6,650 nt of DNA from NCBI GenBank assembly GCA_003232965.1, contig QIKG01000022.1:1-6650 (forward strand), read 5' to 3'. Positions 1 through 5,370 of the stretch are shown here, one piece after another; the first letter of the stretch is position 1; every line of letters starts with the position of its first letter. Below the pieces are notes generated by a model. The model ran no database searches. It was not told the origin of the DNA and saw only the letters and a program-made list of their open reading frames with translations. This DNA comes from Oceanospirillales bacterium (GTDB lineage Bacteria; Pseudomonadota; Gammaproteobacteria; Xanthomonadales; SZUA-36). A program made the position numbers and the translations under genes.

Positions 1-71
1 GTATTGTGACAGGCTTTGGCGTAGAATTGAGAGCGATTTATTAATTTCTTTTTTCGGGTAACGATCAGGCA

Positions 72-731
72 ATGGCAAAGCTCTACTTTTATTATTCCAG
101 TATGAATGCTGGCAAAACTACAACCCTGCTGCAATCTGCATGGAATTACCGTGAGCGCGGTATGCACCCACTGCTATATACACCGATACTGGATGATCGA
201 AATGAAAGTGGAATTATTAAATCCCGTATTGGCTTGGAGGCCCCCGCGACCAGTTTTAGCGCCGATGATGATTTGTTTTGGAGAACCGAGGCCGTGCGCG
301 AGCAGCAGGTGGTTGATTGTGTGCTTGTGGATGAAGCCCAGTTTTTAAGTAAAGAACAAGTTTTTCAACTAGGTGAAATTGTAGATCGCCTAAAAATTCC
401 GGTGCTAGCCTATGGCATTCGCACAGATTTTCAGGGCGAGCTGTTTTCAGGCAGCAAGTACCTGCTGGCCTGGGCGGATCATTTGCGCGAACTGAAAACC
501 ATTTGCCACACGGGTAAAAAAGCCACCATGGTGGTGCGCGTAGATGATGAAGGCTATGCAGTGCGGGAAGGTGCGCAGGTTGAAATCGGCGGCAATGACC
601 GCTATGTGGCAGTTTCCCGTGAAGAGTTCAAAGATGTATTTTACGCTGGTAAACGCATTCGTTTTATAGACCCTCCACGGGTTGATGTTGAGCAACAACA
701 AGCTGAGATGCTAGTGGATAATGAGGCATGA
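72..731 (+). CDS. tdk: Thymidine kinase (type II, TK1-like)
   Basis: This enzyme phosphorylates thymidine (and deoxyuridine) with ATP in the cytoplasmic pyrimidine salvage pathway. The 219 residues are colinear with E. coli Tdk as I recall it. The P-loop is at about residues 9-17 (SSMNAGKTT), and the Walker B/catalytic segment VLVDEAQFL is at 84-92 with the putative catalytic base E88. The conserved YGIRTDFQGELFSGS block is at 114-128 and the GGNDRYVAV nucleoside-site loop at 173-181. The ATG has a modest CAGG Shine-Dalgarno element 2 nt upstream and yields the expected N-terminus MAKLYFYYSSMNAGK. One oddity stands out: of the four zinc ligands in the E. coli enzyme (C145, C147, C182, H185), only C145 remains, the others being T147, S182 and E185. 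The stop codon overlaps the next ATG. Identity is very secure; loss of structural zinc is an inference from this alignment. Confidence 0.97.
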   Translation: MAKLYFYYSSMNAGKTTTLLQSAWNYRERGMHPLLYTPILDDRNESGIIKSRIGLEAPATSFSADDDLFWRTEAVREQQVVDCVLVDEAQFLSKEQVFQLGEIVDRLKIPVLAYGIRTDFQGELFSGSKYLLAWADHLRELKTICHTGKKATMVVRVDDEGYAVREGAQVEIGGNDRYVAVSREEFKDVFYAGKRIRFIDPPRVDVEQQQAEMLVDNEA

Positions 732-954
732 GATCAGCGGCGCTTAAATCCATTTATTTACTACTATTGATGCTGGTTTTAAATGCCTGTGGCGAGCCAC
801 AGCAAGCGACAAACTCAGCGCCGCACCAGAAAAACCTAGTCAAAGGGTCATGGAAGAGCAGTTTCAGGCTTTGGATAAGGCCCGGGGCGTAGAAAAATCC
901 TTACAGCAAGCCGCAGAAAAACAACGCAAGGCGATTGAGGAGCAGGGTGGATGA
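728..954 (+). pseudogene. Small lipoprotein gene with split reading frame
   Basis: The ATG at 728 overlaps the tdk stop (ATGA), so it is probably translationally coupled. The N-terminus MRSAALKSIYLLLLMLVLNAC is a textbook lipoprotein signal: a positively charged start, a hydrophobic core and the lipobox L18-N19-A20-C21. That frame then gives an unconvincing tail and stops at 890-892. The -1 frame, open from well upstream and ending in TGA at 952-954, gives a clean charged helix: PSQRVMEEQFQALDKARG, then VEKSLQQAAEKQRKAIEEQ. Joining the two frames at the five-A run (830-834) gives a coherent lipoprotein of about 75 residues: a lipidated Cys, a short linker and one amphipathic helix. A single A deletion or sequencing error is the simplest explanation. 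Programmed -1 slippage at G-AAA-AAC (829-835) is possible. The exact family is unknown to me; it resembles the short unnamed lipoproteins common in gammaproteobacteria. Confidence 0.65.
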
Positions 955-1049
955 GCGAGTGCAAAACACACCCATTTGAGGCCTTTCAACAACCTCGGGA
1001 AGCCGCTTAGATTCTGGAATGCCTATTTGAGCAGCAGCCTAAAAATTAA
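951..1049 (+). pseudogene. Short ORF interrupted by an in-frame amber codon
   Basis: The ATG at 951 overlaps the stop of the lipoprotein frame, again as ATGA. It reads MSECKTHPFEAFQQPREAA, then TAG at 1008-1010. Reading through the TAG continues in the same frame as ILECLFEQQPKN to TAA at 1047-1049, in the same acidic/hydrophobic style. This suggests a gene of about 32 codons with one nonsense mutation, or a 19-residue peptide. The ATGA-coupled position in a row behind tdk is the main support. I recognise no family. With the preceding frameshift, it suggests the tail of this operon is decaying. Confidence 0.3.
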
Positions 1050-1078
1050 AAAGCAGAGAAGCTAAGGTCGATATTCAA

Positions 1079-1699
1079 TTATTCATCAGTTAACCAGGCG
1101 TTGTCCTCTGAAGCCAGCAGTTCGCGCATTTTTTGTAATGTTTTGACAATGTCTGACTGTAATATTCGCGTGACCAACCACAAAGGCACAGGTGCTGATG
1201 GTTTAATACTCATGAAATAGACCAACAGGCTGCCGTCGGCATCGGGGTAGATATTCCAGCCGCCTTGCAGAATTTTCAAATCCCCGGAAATTAATGTATA
1301 ACGAATTGTATTATCGCCATACTGTGCCCGAAAAGTGTAGTCAAGCAGTGGGCTGAACAAGTTGATTTTTAGTTGCTGATGAAGGGTTTCTCCATCTTCA
1401 TCGCTACTGATAATTTCGCAAAACTTTAGTTTTTTGTGGTAGCTGGGAGCGTTAGGGCAATCACGGATTAGCTTGATAATAACTTGAGGCGAGGCCGGAA
1501 TGCGGATGGCGCCCCAAATCGAGGCAGACCGAGGCTTGGTTTCGAAATCAAAGCTAGCGGTAATAGCTTTCCCTTGTTTCAATTTCCGTAGAGCAGCATC
1601 AGTAGTCAGGACCTCAGCAAAGCCCGCTACCGGGTCATCCTGCGCCAATAGTGGCGCAGGGACCAGAGTGAATAGCAGTAGTAGGACTACTGTGCGCAT
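1079..1699 (-). CDS. Exported START/SRPBCC-fold protein
   Basis: This 206-residue protein has a Sec signal peptide (MRTVVLLLLFTLVPAPLLA, likely cleaved after A19 before QDD), so the mature part should be periplasmic. The body has the layout of bacterial START-like (SRPBCC superfamily) proteins: a GAIRIPASPQVIIKLIRD segment (about 63-80), the strand-rich middle with LLDYTFRAQYGDNTIRYTL (118-136), the GGWNIYPDADGSLLVYFMS strand pair (146-164) and a long C-terminal helix (171-196). The fold forms a hydrophobic cavity that binds lipids or other apolar ligands; the ligand here cannot be told. C81 and C94 could form a disulfide. The ATG lies 4 nt after the peroxiredoxin stop, and its Shine-Dalgarno element (GATAGGT) overlaps that stop, so the two genes are almost certainly co-transcribed and coupled. 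Family is fairly sure; function is open. Confidence 0.8.
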   Translation of the reverse strand: MRTVVLLLLFTLVPAPLLAQDDPVAGFAEVLTTDAALRKLKQGKAITASFDFETKPRSASIWGAIRIPASPQVIIKLIRDCPNAPSYHKKLKFCEIISSDEDGETLHQQLKINLFSPLLDYTFRAQYGDNTIRYTLISGDLKILQGGWNIYPDADGSLLVYFMSIKPSAPVPLWLVTRILQSDIVKTLQKMRELLASEDNAWLTDE

Positions 1700-1703
1700 T
1701 TAC

Positions 1704-2228
1704 CTATCGGCTTTTCAACCAGTTGAGCATGGTGTCGGCATCGGAAACCTCGAACGGGTCAGCAGGTGCATCATCGGTGATTCCATCTTCAGAAAATATT
1801 TTAGTGATGACGCCATCTTCCACAAACATTGAATAGCGCCATGAACGCGGGCCAAAACCGACATTATCTTTTTTCACCAGCATGCCCATCAAGCGGGAAA
1901 AGTCACCGGAACCATCAGGCAGCAGGCGCACATTGTCGGCTTTCTGGCTAAGGCCCCATTGGTACATAACAAAAGCGTCGTTCACGCTTAGGCACCAAAC
2001 TTCATCAACGCCCTGGTCTTGCAGGGCCTGAAAATTGGCTTCATAGCCGGGCAGGTGAGAGGTGGAACAGGTTGGGGTGAAAGCGCCGGGCAGGGCAAAC
2101 AATACAATTTTCTTACCGGCAAAAATATCATTGCTGCTTAATGGCTGCCAGCGGAAGGGGTTGTCGCCGCCGATGCTTTCATCGCGAACGCGGGTCATAA
2201 AATTTACTTGAGGAACGCTATGGCTCAT
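1704..2228 (-). CDS. Prx5-type 1-Cys peroxiredoxin
   Basis: A 174-residue thiol peroxidase of the AhpC/TSA redoxin superfamily, Prx5 group, that reduces H2O2 and organic hydroperoxides in the cytoplasm. The active-site segment LPGAFTPTCSTSHLPGY (46-62) holds the peroxidatic Cys C54, with T51 of the PxxxTxxC motif. The conserved arginine is probably R131 in GPRSWRYSMFVEDG. The segment DEVWCLSVNDAFVM carries the family's second cysteine (C79). No C-terminal resolving cysteine is visible, so the enzyme is probably recycled by glutathione/glutaredoxin, as in bacterial Prx5 and the Haemophilus PrxGrx fusion; no glutaredoxin domain is fused here. The frame stays open upstream to 2444, but the start at 2228 is chosen because GGAGA lies just before it and MSHSVPQVNF is the normal family N-terminus. 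It is the first gene of an operon with the START-fold gene. No OxyR-spaced motif was found upstream. Confidence 0.93.
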   Translation of the reverse strand: MSHSVPQVNFMTRVRDESIGGDNPFRWQPLSSNDIFAGKKIVLFALPGAFTPTCSTSHLPGYEANFQALQDQGVDEVWCLSVNDAFVMYQWGLSQKADNVRLLPDGSGDFSRLMGMLVKKDNVGFGPRSWRYSMFVEDGVITKIFSEDGITDDAPADPFEVSDADTMLNWLKSR

Positions 2229-2418
2229 GTTTATCTCCAAAATATTATCAATAAAGTGATTAAAAAGTGATGTTAAATGTGAGGAGCCAAAGGATAGCAC
2301 TTTAAGCTCAATAGTGGTTTGAAAATACCTATAGCTGCAGTTGTTGTTGTCTATTAATCTCAATTCCCAGATAGAGGCATCAACTATCCTGACACAGGGG
2401 ATTAATTCAACCAAAAAA
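2229..2418. other. AT-rich intergenic region, Prx leader
   Basis: This gap lies between the trigger factor remnant and the peroxiredoxin start. On the minus strand it should contain the peroxiredoxin promoter, and the peroxiredoxin Shine-Dalgarno GGAGA is at 2234-2238. ATAG/CTAT tetramers occur at 2294, 2311, 2329-2334 and 2351, but not at the 7-nt spacing of an OxyR site. I see no convincing -35/-10 pair and no gene. Confidence 0.5.
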
Positions 2419-2652
2419 TTACTTGATGGGAGTCGTCCATACATGCCCTACGGATGGGGTACAGCTCTCTGATTTACCAAATTTCTTTTTCAAAATGTAA
2501 TTTGGGGTATTTCCAGAGCGAAACCCCTTAACTTTTGTATGCTTATTGATGATACGCAGTTTGCCATTGACTTTATTTTGAAGTTCTTCAGCGGGAATGA
2601 ACAGTTTCATCCTGCGCTTTACACCACTGATTATTTCAATAGTTGTACGCAT
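2419..2652 (-). pseudogene. Truncated trigger factor (ribosome-binding domain remnant)
   Basis: From the ATG at 2652 the translation (MRTTIEIISGVKRRM...) aligns without gaps to the start of trigger factor. The SG-x-x-RR block is at residues 9-14, matching QG-LG-RR of E. coli, and the ribosome-docking signature GFRSGNTP is at 43-50, exactly where E. coli Tig has GFRKGKVP. F44 and R45 are kept while K46 is Ser. The alignment continues through ILKKKFGKS (about 54-62) and is then lost; a short unrelated tail ends at TAA, 77 residues in all. The rest of the ~112-residue N-terminal domain, the PPIase domain and the C-terminal chaperone cradle are absent, and no other frame downstream restores them. 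The frame is open upstream to 2697, but that extension does not match Tig. It is either a relic of a second tig copy or, less likely, a standalone ribosome-binding peptide. Homology is strong; status as a dead gene is inferred from the truncation. Confidence 0.7.
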
Positions 2653-2718
2653 GCGCTTTTTCATATTCAGAATTGAATGGTGTGAGCATAGCAACATGCG
2701 GTATCACTTTTGCGAATG

Positions 2719-2744
2719 AAAAATCTTCTCCAAAAATCTTCTCC
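2719..2744. repeat. 13-bp perfect tandem duplication
   Basis: Two perfect adjacent copies of AAAAATCTTCTCC occupy 2719-2731 and 2732-2744. This is seen directly. It could be a replication-slippage duplication or a small target-site-like scar; two copies alone do not indicate function. Confidence 0.9.
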
Positions 2745-2840
2745 AATATAAAATACCTGAAATAGCCTTTGATGTCGTTCCTGATCAACGAATGAAACGG
2801 TCATGAACTTAGAACGACTGGATCCGTCAAACAATTCCCC

Positions 2841-2863
2841 GAAGGCACACAGGAATAGCCTTC
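2841..2863. repeat. Inverted repeat / hairpin
   Basis: GAAGGC (2841-2846) and GCCTTC (2858-2863) are perfect complements around an 11-nt loop. On the plus strand the hairpin is followed by AACTTTTAA, a poor U-tract, and on the minus strand by GGGGAATTG, so it is not a good intrinsic terminator in either direction. It could still mark the 3' end of the membrane protein transcript. Confidence 0.4.
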
Positions 2864-3084
2864 AACTTTTAATGTGACCACTTAATAAGCGGGAACACTA
2901 GCGATACGTGCAAAAGACATTGGTAAAACACCGATACCTATACTTGACAAAGCAGACAGGGGAGCCAACACGATACCAGATGAAGCTCCCTAGCTCAAGC
3001 AGGCTAAACGTTTGATGCATAGCAGCGGTATATCAAAACAGGTGTAGCCCCCCCTTCTTGCGCATCTCTGGATTGGATATACTA

Positions 3085-3957
3085 CTACCCCCTTCCTACA
3101 GGCCTTGGTGATACGGGCCAATTGTCTTGGATAGTTCCAAAATATCGACTCAGAAACAAATAGGCTGATTCGTTTATAGATGAGACCACATTTATATCAA
3201 GATCGCCGCCACCCCAATCTTCGTAATATAATTTATACAATTCTTTCCCAGCTTGGTAGTCTCCTAATAATTTTGCGATTTGTAAGCGTTCTGCAGCTTT
3301 CTCGTACGCCCAAGTTGAACTTTTCGCATTGGCATTCTCAACTAAGGTATCGGCCCATTTTCGATATGTATACGGACTTATTCTTTGCATTAAGCTTCTT
3401 CGAAAATACCTAGCCCCCGCACCAGCTGAGTCAGACTTCTCAGCGGCACGCTGAGCGAGAAGAAGATTTGCGAGCCAATGTTTTTGTTTCGCAAGGGTTA
3501 GTAGGTCATTGTCGCTAAGCGCCTCCATGAAACTAAGCTCACTCTCTGATGGATAACCATTTTCGAACATCCAGATCGCTTCCTCATAGCTGTTCGCTCC
3601 TAATTCAGGATGTTTGCATTGATAGGTCTTCGGCACACGGAACGCAGCACAACCAAATTCATTCTCCCAATTTGTTTCTAGGTATTCTGGGGTGATATAG
3701 CTCGCAATATTCTTTACACTTGCTGACTCATCTATTCCATCTTTCATCGTATCTATAGATTGAATCGAAGTCAGGTTTGTGTTGTCAGTTGGTGGCGCTT
3801 CATTTACTTTCGCTACCGTACTTTCTATTTTGCGATTGAAGGTATCTTTTCCAAGCACAACTAATACCACAAGCATTGCCAATGCCACAACGAAATAAAA
3901 ACCAAATTGTTTTGAATTTATATTCATATTTTTTTCATCAACACTGAAGTGCTTCAT
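3085..3957 (-). CDS. Membrane-anchored helical-repeat (Sel1/TPR-like) protein, unknown function
   Basis: I do not recognise a named gene. From the chosen start the protein is 290 residues: a short N-terminal stretch, one membrane segment (about 19-36, FYFVVALAMLVVLVVLG), a polar Ser/Thr/Asp-rich linker to about 85, then an alpha-helical domain to the end, presumably in the periplasm. C103 and C114 (FGCAAFRVPKTYQC) could form a disulfide. Helices such as SYEEAIWMFENGYPSESELSF, LLTLAKQKHWLANLLLAQRAA and WAYEKAAERLQIAKLLGDYQAG look like Sel1/TPR-type solenoid repeats but are not canonical. The ATG at 3957 is chosen because GGTGGG lies 6 nt before it. ATG 3978 and ATG 3927 are alternatives, the last giving a compact MNINSKQ start that avoids overlap with the upstream ORF. 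The chosen start overlaps that ORF by 20 nt, suggesting coupled expression. Such solenoid proteins often act as partners or regulators in surface, secretion or effector modules; that role here is only a guess. Confidence 0.75.
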   Translation of the reverse strand: MKHFSVDEKNMNINSKQFGFYFVVALAMLVVLVVLGKDTFNRKIESTVAKVNEAPPTDNTNLTSIQSIDTMKDGIDESASVKNIASYITPEYLETNWENEFGCAAFRVPKTYQCKHPELGANSYEEAIWMFENGYPSESELSFMEALSDNDLLTLAKQKHWLANLLLAQRAAEKSDSAGAGARYFRRSLMQRISPYTYRKWADTLVENANAKSSTWAYEKAAERLQIAKLLGDYQAGKELYKLYYEDWGGGDLDINVVSSINESAYLFLSRYFGTIQDNWPVSPRPVGRG

Positions 3958-4252
3958 TAGATGCCCACCATGTGCCACAATTTACAAGCTCCTTAACAGA
4001 ACTCAGAAAACTAGGGCCGAATGAACTAAAAATACTTGAGCTAAGGCTGACTCCCCAAACTGACACATTGAAAAATCCAGAGGCATCAAAGTCACCCTCT
4101 AGCCCAGACGCTCCTCTGTATACGTCAACATAGCACCCCCATGGACCAGAGCTCAAGTCTTCATGTGACCCTGGATAATCCAACGTCGAGATATCGGTGC
4201 CCCACCTATCGTCACACAGGGCAAAGCCCGCGCTCATAAAAACTGCAGACAC
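3938..4252 (-). CDS. Hypothetical small Cys/Gly/Ser-rich protein
   Basis: A 104-codon frame from GTG 4252 (an ATG at 4237 gives 99 residues) to TGA 3938-3940, directly upstream of and overlapping the membrane protein gene. It is rich in Gly, Ser and aromatics, with cysteines at 13, 40, 92 and 104 and a likely beta-strand middle (GPWGCYVDVYRGASGLEGD, then FDASGFFNVSVWGVSLSS). The N-terminus MSAVFMSAGFALC is mildly hydrophobic but too short for a good signal peptide. A stop codon lies immediately before the GTG, and no convincing Shine-Dalgarno element is seen. It may therefore be the surviving 3' part of a longer secreted or toxin-like gene, cut by the repeat array upstream, rather than an intact gene. 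No family is recognised. The main evidence that it is coding is the overlapping position and reasonable codon use. Confidence 0.42.
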   Translation of the reverse strand: MSAVFMSAGFALCDDRWGTDISTLDYPGSHEDLSSGPWGCYVDVYRGASGLEGDFDASGFFNVSVWGVSLSSSIFSSFGPSFLSSVKELVNCGTWWASNEALQC

Positions 4253-4296
4253 TCACGCTACCATACTTGTACAAGCCTTGTCCAATATGGAATGAG

Positions 4297-4490
4297 TCCT
4301 AATCCGCAGGTAGAGGCGCGATATGATCTGCATGTTATTGGTTTTGCAGTGAAATGAAGAATATGAGTCGCACCCATAGGTTCGGCGGTTATTTTTGTTT
4401 TGCTGTGGGATCAAGAACATGTGCAGCATGCGTGTTCCTATCTGCGGGTTAGGGGAAGCATACGTGTTTCTAATCTTGGGGTTGGAGGTT
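4297..4490. repeat. Degenerate repeat array abutting slyX
   Basis: Several diverged copies of one motif lie here in the same direction. Copies at 4426-4457 (starts GCATGCGTGTTCCTATCTGC) and 4458-4490 (starts GCATACGTGTTTCTAATCTT) are adjacent and match at 24 of 33 aligned positions. A shorter copy at 4297-4316 (TCCTAATCCGCAGGTAGAGG) matches 16 of 20 positions against 4436-4455. Separately, 4335-4365 and 4389-4421 resemble each other (20 of 26 across GTTTTGC-GTG--AT-AAGAA-ATG). The array is not a CRISPR: copies are diverged, lengths are uneven and there are no spacers. It runs into the last two bases of the slyX stop codon, so it may be a mobile or recombinogenic repeat cluster that set the island boundary. 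Confidence 0.6.
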
Positions 4491-4701
4491 AATAATGTGG
4501 GGGGACTTCATGCCCCGGGCCATCATCTGCGCCAGCAGAGTCAGATAAACCACGCAGGCGCTCGGCTAAAGTTTTGCTGATGAGTTCGAGCCGTTCTATT
4601 TGTTGTTGCTGGCGGATAACGGCTTCGTTGAGGTTTTCAATAAGGTCGTCTTGAAATGCCAAACGAGACTCGAGTTCTATCAGTCTATTTTCCATATCCA
4701 T
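4489..4701 (-). CDS. slyX: SlyX family protein
   Basis: A 70-residue protein matching SlyX, a small coiled-coil protein widespread in gammaproteobacteria with no settled function. It has the leading heptad-rich helix (NRLIELESRLAFQDDLIENLNEAVIRQQQQIERLEL, residues 5-40) and the family's closing PPHY tetrapeptide, so the gene is complete. Starts at 4701 (MDMENR) and 4695 (MENR) are both possible; the upstream one lies 3 nt after the hlyIII stop. No strong Shine-Dalgarno element is seen, so translation is probably coupled to hlyIII. Its stop codon overlaps the end of the repeat array. Confidence 0.93.
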   Translation of the reverse strand: MDMENRLIELESRLAFQDDLIENLNEAVIRQQQQIERLELISKTLAERLRGLSDSAGADDGPGHEVPPHY

Positions 4702-4704
4702 AAA

Positions 4705-5370
4705 TTAAGCAAGGCTTGCGGCTGAGGGCATAACATAATTGTAGATTGCCACAAAATGCAGCACACTGCCAGCCAGCACAAATAAGTGCCAGATAGCATG
4801 GTTGTATGGAATGCGGTCATTGGCGTAAAAAATTGTGCCCAGGGTGTAGGCGAGGCCACCAGCCAGCAAGAATAGCAAGCCACCGGTGGGGACTTTTATA
4901 ATTAACTCTGAGGCGGCAAAAACTACAATCCAGCCCATGGCGATATAGCTGAACAGGGAAAGTTTTTCAAAGCGGTCGTGGAAGAAAAGCTTAAAACAAA
5001 CCCCAAACACTGCAATGCTCCAGATAATACCCATAAGGGTATAACCCCATGCACCTTTCATACTGATAAGCAGAACCGGTGTATAAGTGCCGGCGATTAA
5101 AACATAAATAGCCGCGTGGTCTAGTTTCTGGAAAAATCGCTTGGCGCGTTGCCCGGGAATCGAGTGGTAGAGGGTGGAAGCCACATACAGCAAAATTAGA
5201 CTACTGCCGTAGGTAATCGCTGCCGCCAGTCGCATGCTGTCTTGTTGGGTTAGGGCCATAATGACCAACAACACTAAAGCTCCCAGCACCGCACCGATGC
5301 CATGGGTGACGGCATTAGCAATCTCTTCGCGCAGTTCATAGAGGCTATGATGGTTTTTTCGAGTATTCAT
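4705..5370 (-). CDS. Hemolysin III family (PAQR/YqfA-type) membrane protein
   Basis: A 221-residue inner-membrane protein with seven hydrophobic segments, of the hemolysin III / progestin-adipoQ-receptor (PAQR) family. Bacterial members include E. coli YqfA (TrhA). Conserved elements: EEIANAVTHGIGAVLG (15-30), STLYHS in the second segment (S65, H69), KLDHAAIYVLIAGTYTP in the third (D84, H85), and NHAIWHLFVLAGSVLHF in the last (H191, H195). The Ser, Asp and His residues form the buried zinc-type site of eukaryotic PAQR proteins, suggesting a hydrolase-like catalytic site. The haemolysin name is historical and does not show pore formation. The ATG at 5370 gives the expected start but has only a weak ribosome site (CAGGCG, about 12 nt away). 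It is followed by slyX in the same operon. Family is secure; substrate is unknown. Confidence 0.94.
   Translation of the reverse strand: MNTRKNHHSLYELREEIANAVTHGIGAVLGALVLLVIMALTQQDSMRLAAAITYGSSLILLYVASTLYHSIPGQRAKRFFQKLDHAAIYVLIAGTYTPVLLISMKGAWGYTLMGIIWSIAVFGVCFKLFFHDRFEKLSLFSYIAMGWIVVFAASELIIKVPTGGLLFLLAGGLAYTLGTIFYANDRIPYNHAIWHLFVLAGSVLHFVAIYNYVMPSAASLA

Larger units (their letters stand above)
2698..3084. other. Gene-free stretch, probable accessory-island DNA
   Basis: About 390 bp without a credible reading frame on either strand. Visible structure: a perfect 13-bp tandem duplication (2719-2744), a 6-bp perfect inverted repeat with an 11-nt loop (2841-2863), and a run of seven C at about 3049-3055. 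I could not recognise a transposase fragment, tRNA or att site. It lies directly downstream of the membrane protein gene and upstream of the Tig remnant, so it is plausibly scar DNA from past rearrangement. Confidence 0.4.

Noticed and set aside
447..701. Minus-strand 84-codon ORF opposite tdk
   Set aside because: Antisense shadow of tdk, with no independent coding evidence.
1500..1832. Plus-strand 110-codon ORF opposite the START-fold and peroxiredoxin genes
   Set aside because: Antisense to two strongly supported genes and spans their junction.
2294..2354. ATAG/CTAT tetramers suggesting an OxyR site upstream of the peroxiredoxin
   Set aside because: The spacings do not fit the ATAG-N7-CTAT-N7-ATAG-N7-CTAT pattern; in AT-rich DNA such tetramers arise by chance.
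2229..2444. Upstream extension of the peroxiredoxin frame to 2444
   Set aside because: The extra 72 residues match nothing in the Prx5 family, and a good Shine-Dalgarno (GGAGA) precedes the ATG at 2228, which gives the normal N-terminus.
2667..2804. 45-codon minus-strand ORF (starts MTVSFVDQERHQRLFQ)
   Set aside because: Too short, with no ribosome site or recognisable domain, and part of it is the 13-bp tandem duplication; probably chance.
2944..2977. TTGACA promoter at 2944-2949
   Set aside because: No -10 element at acceptable distance (the nearest GATACC is 22 nt away) and no plus-strand gene follows.
4297..4490. CRISPR array or integron attC sites
   Set aside because: Copies are diverged and unevenly spaced without spacers, and I could not identify paired attC core sites or an integrase.
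4395..4580. Plus-strand ORF beginning in the repeat array and running antisense through slyX
   Set aside because: Its sequence is repeat copies plus the antisense of slyX; no ribosome site and no homology.
4680..4883. Minus-strand 67-codon ORF inside hlyIII
   Set aside because: Out-of-frame shadow of the well-supported hlyIII gene.
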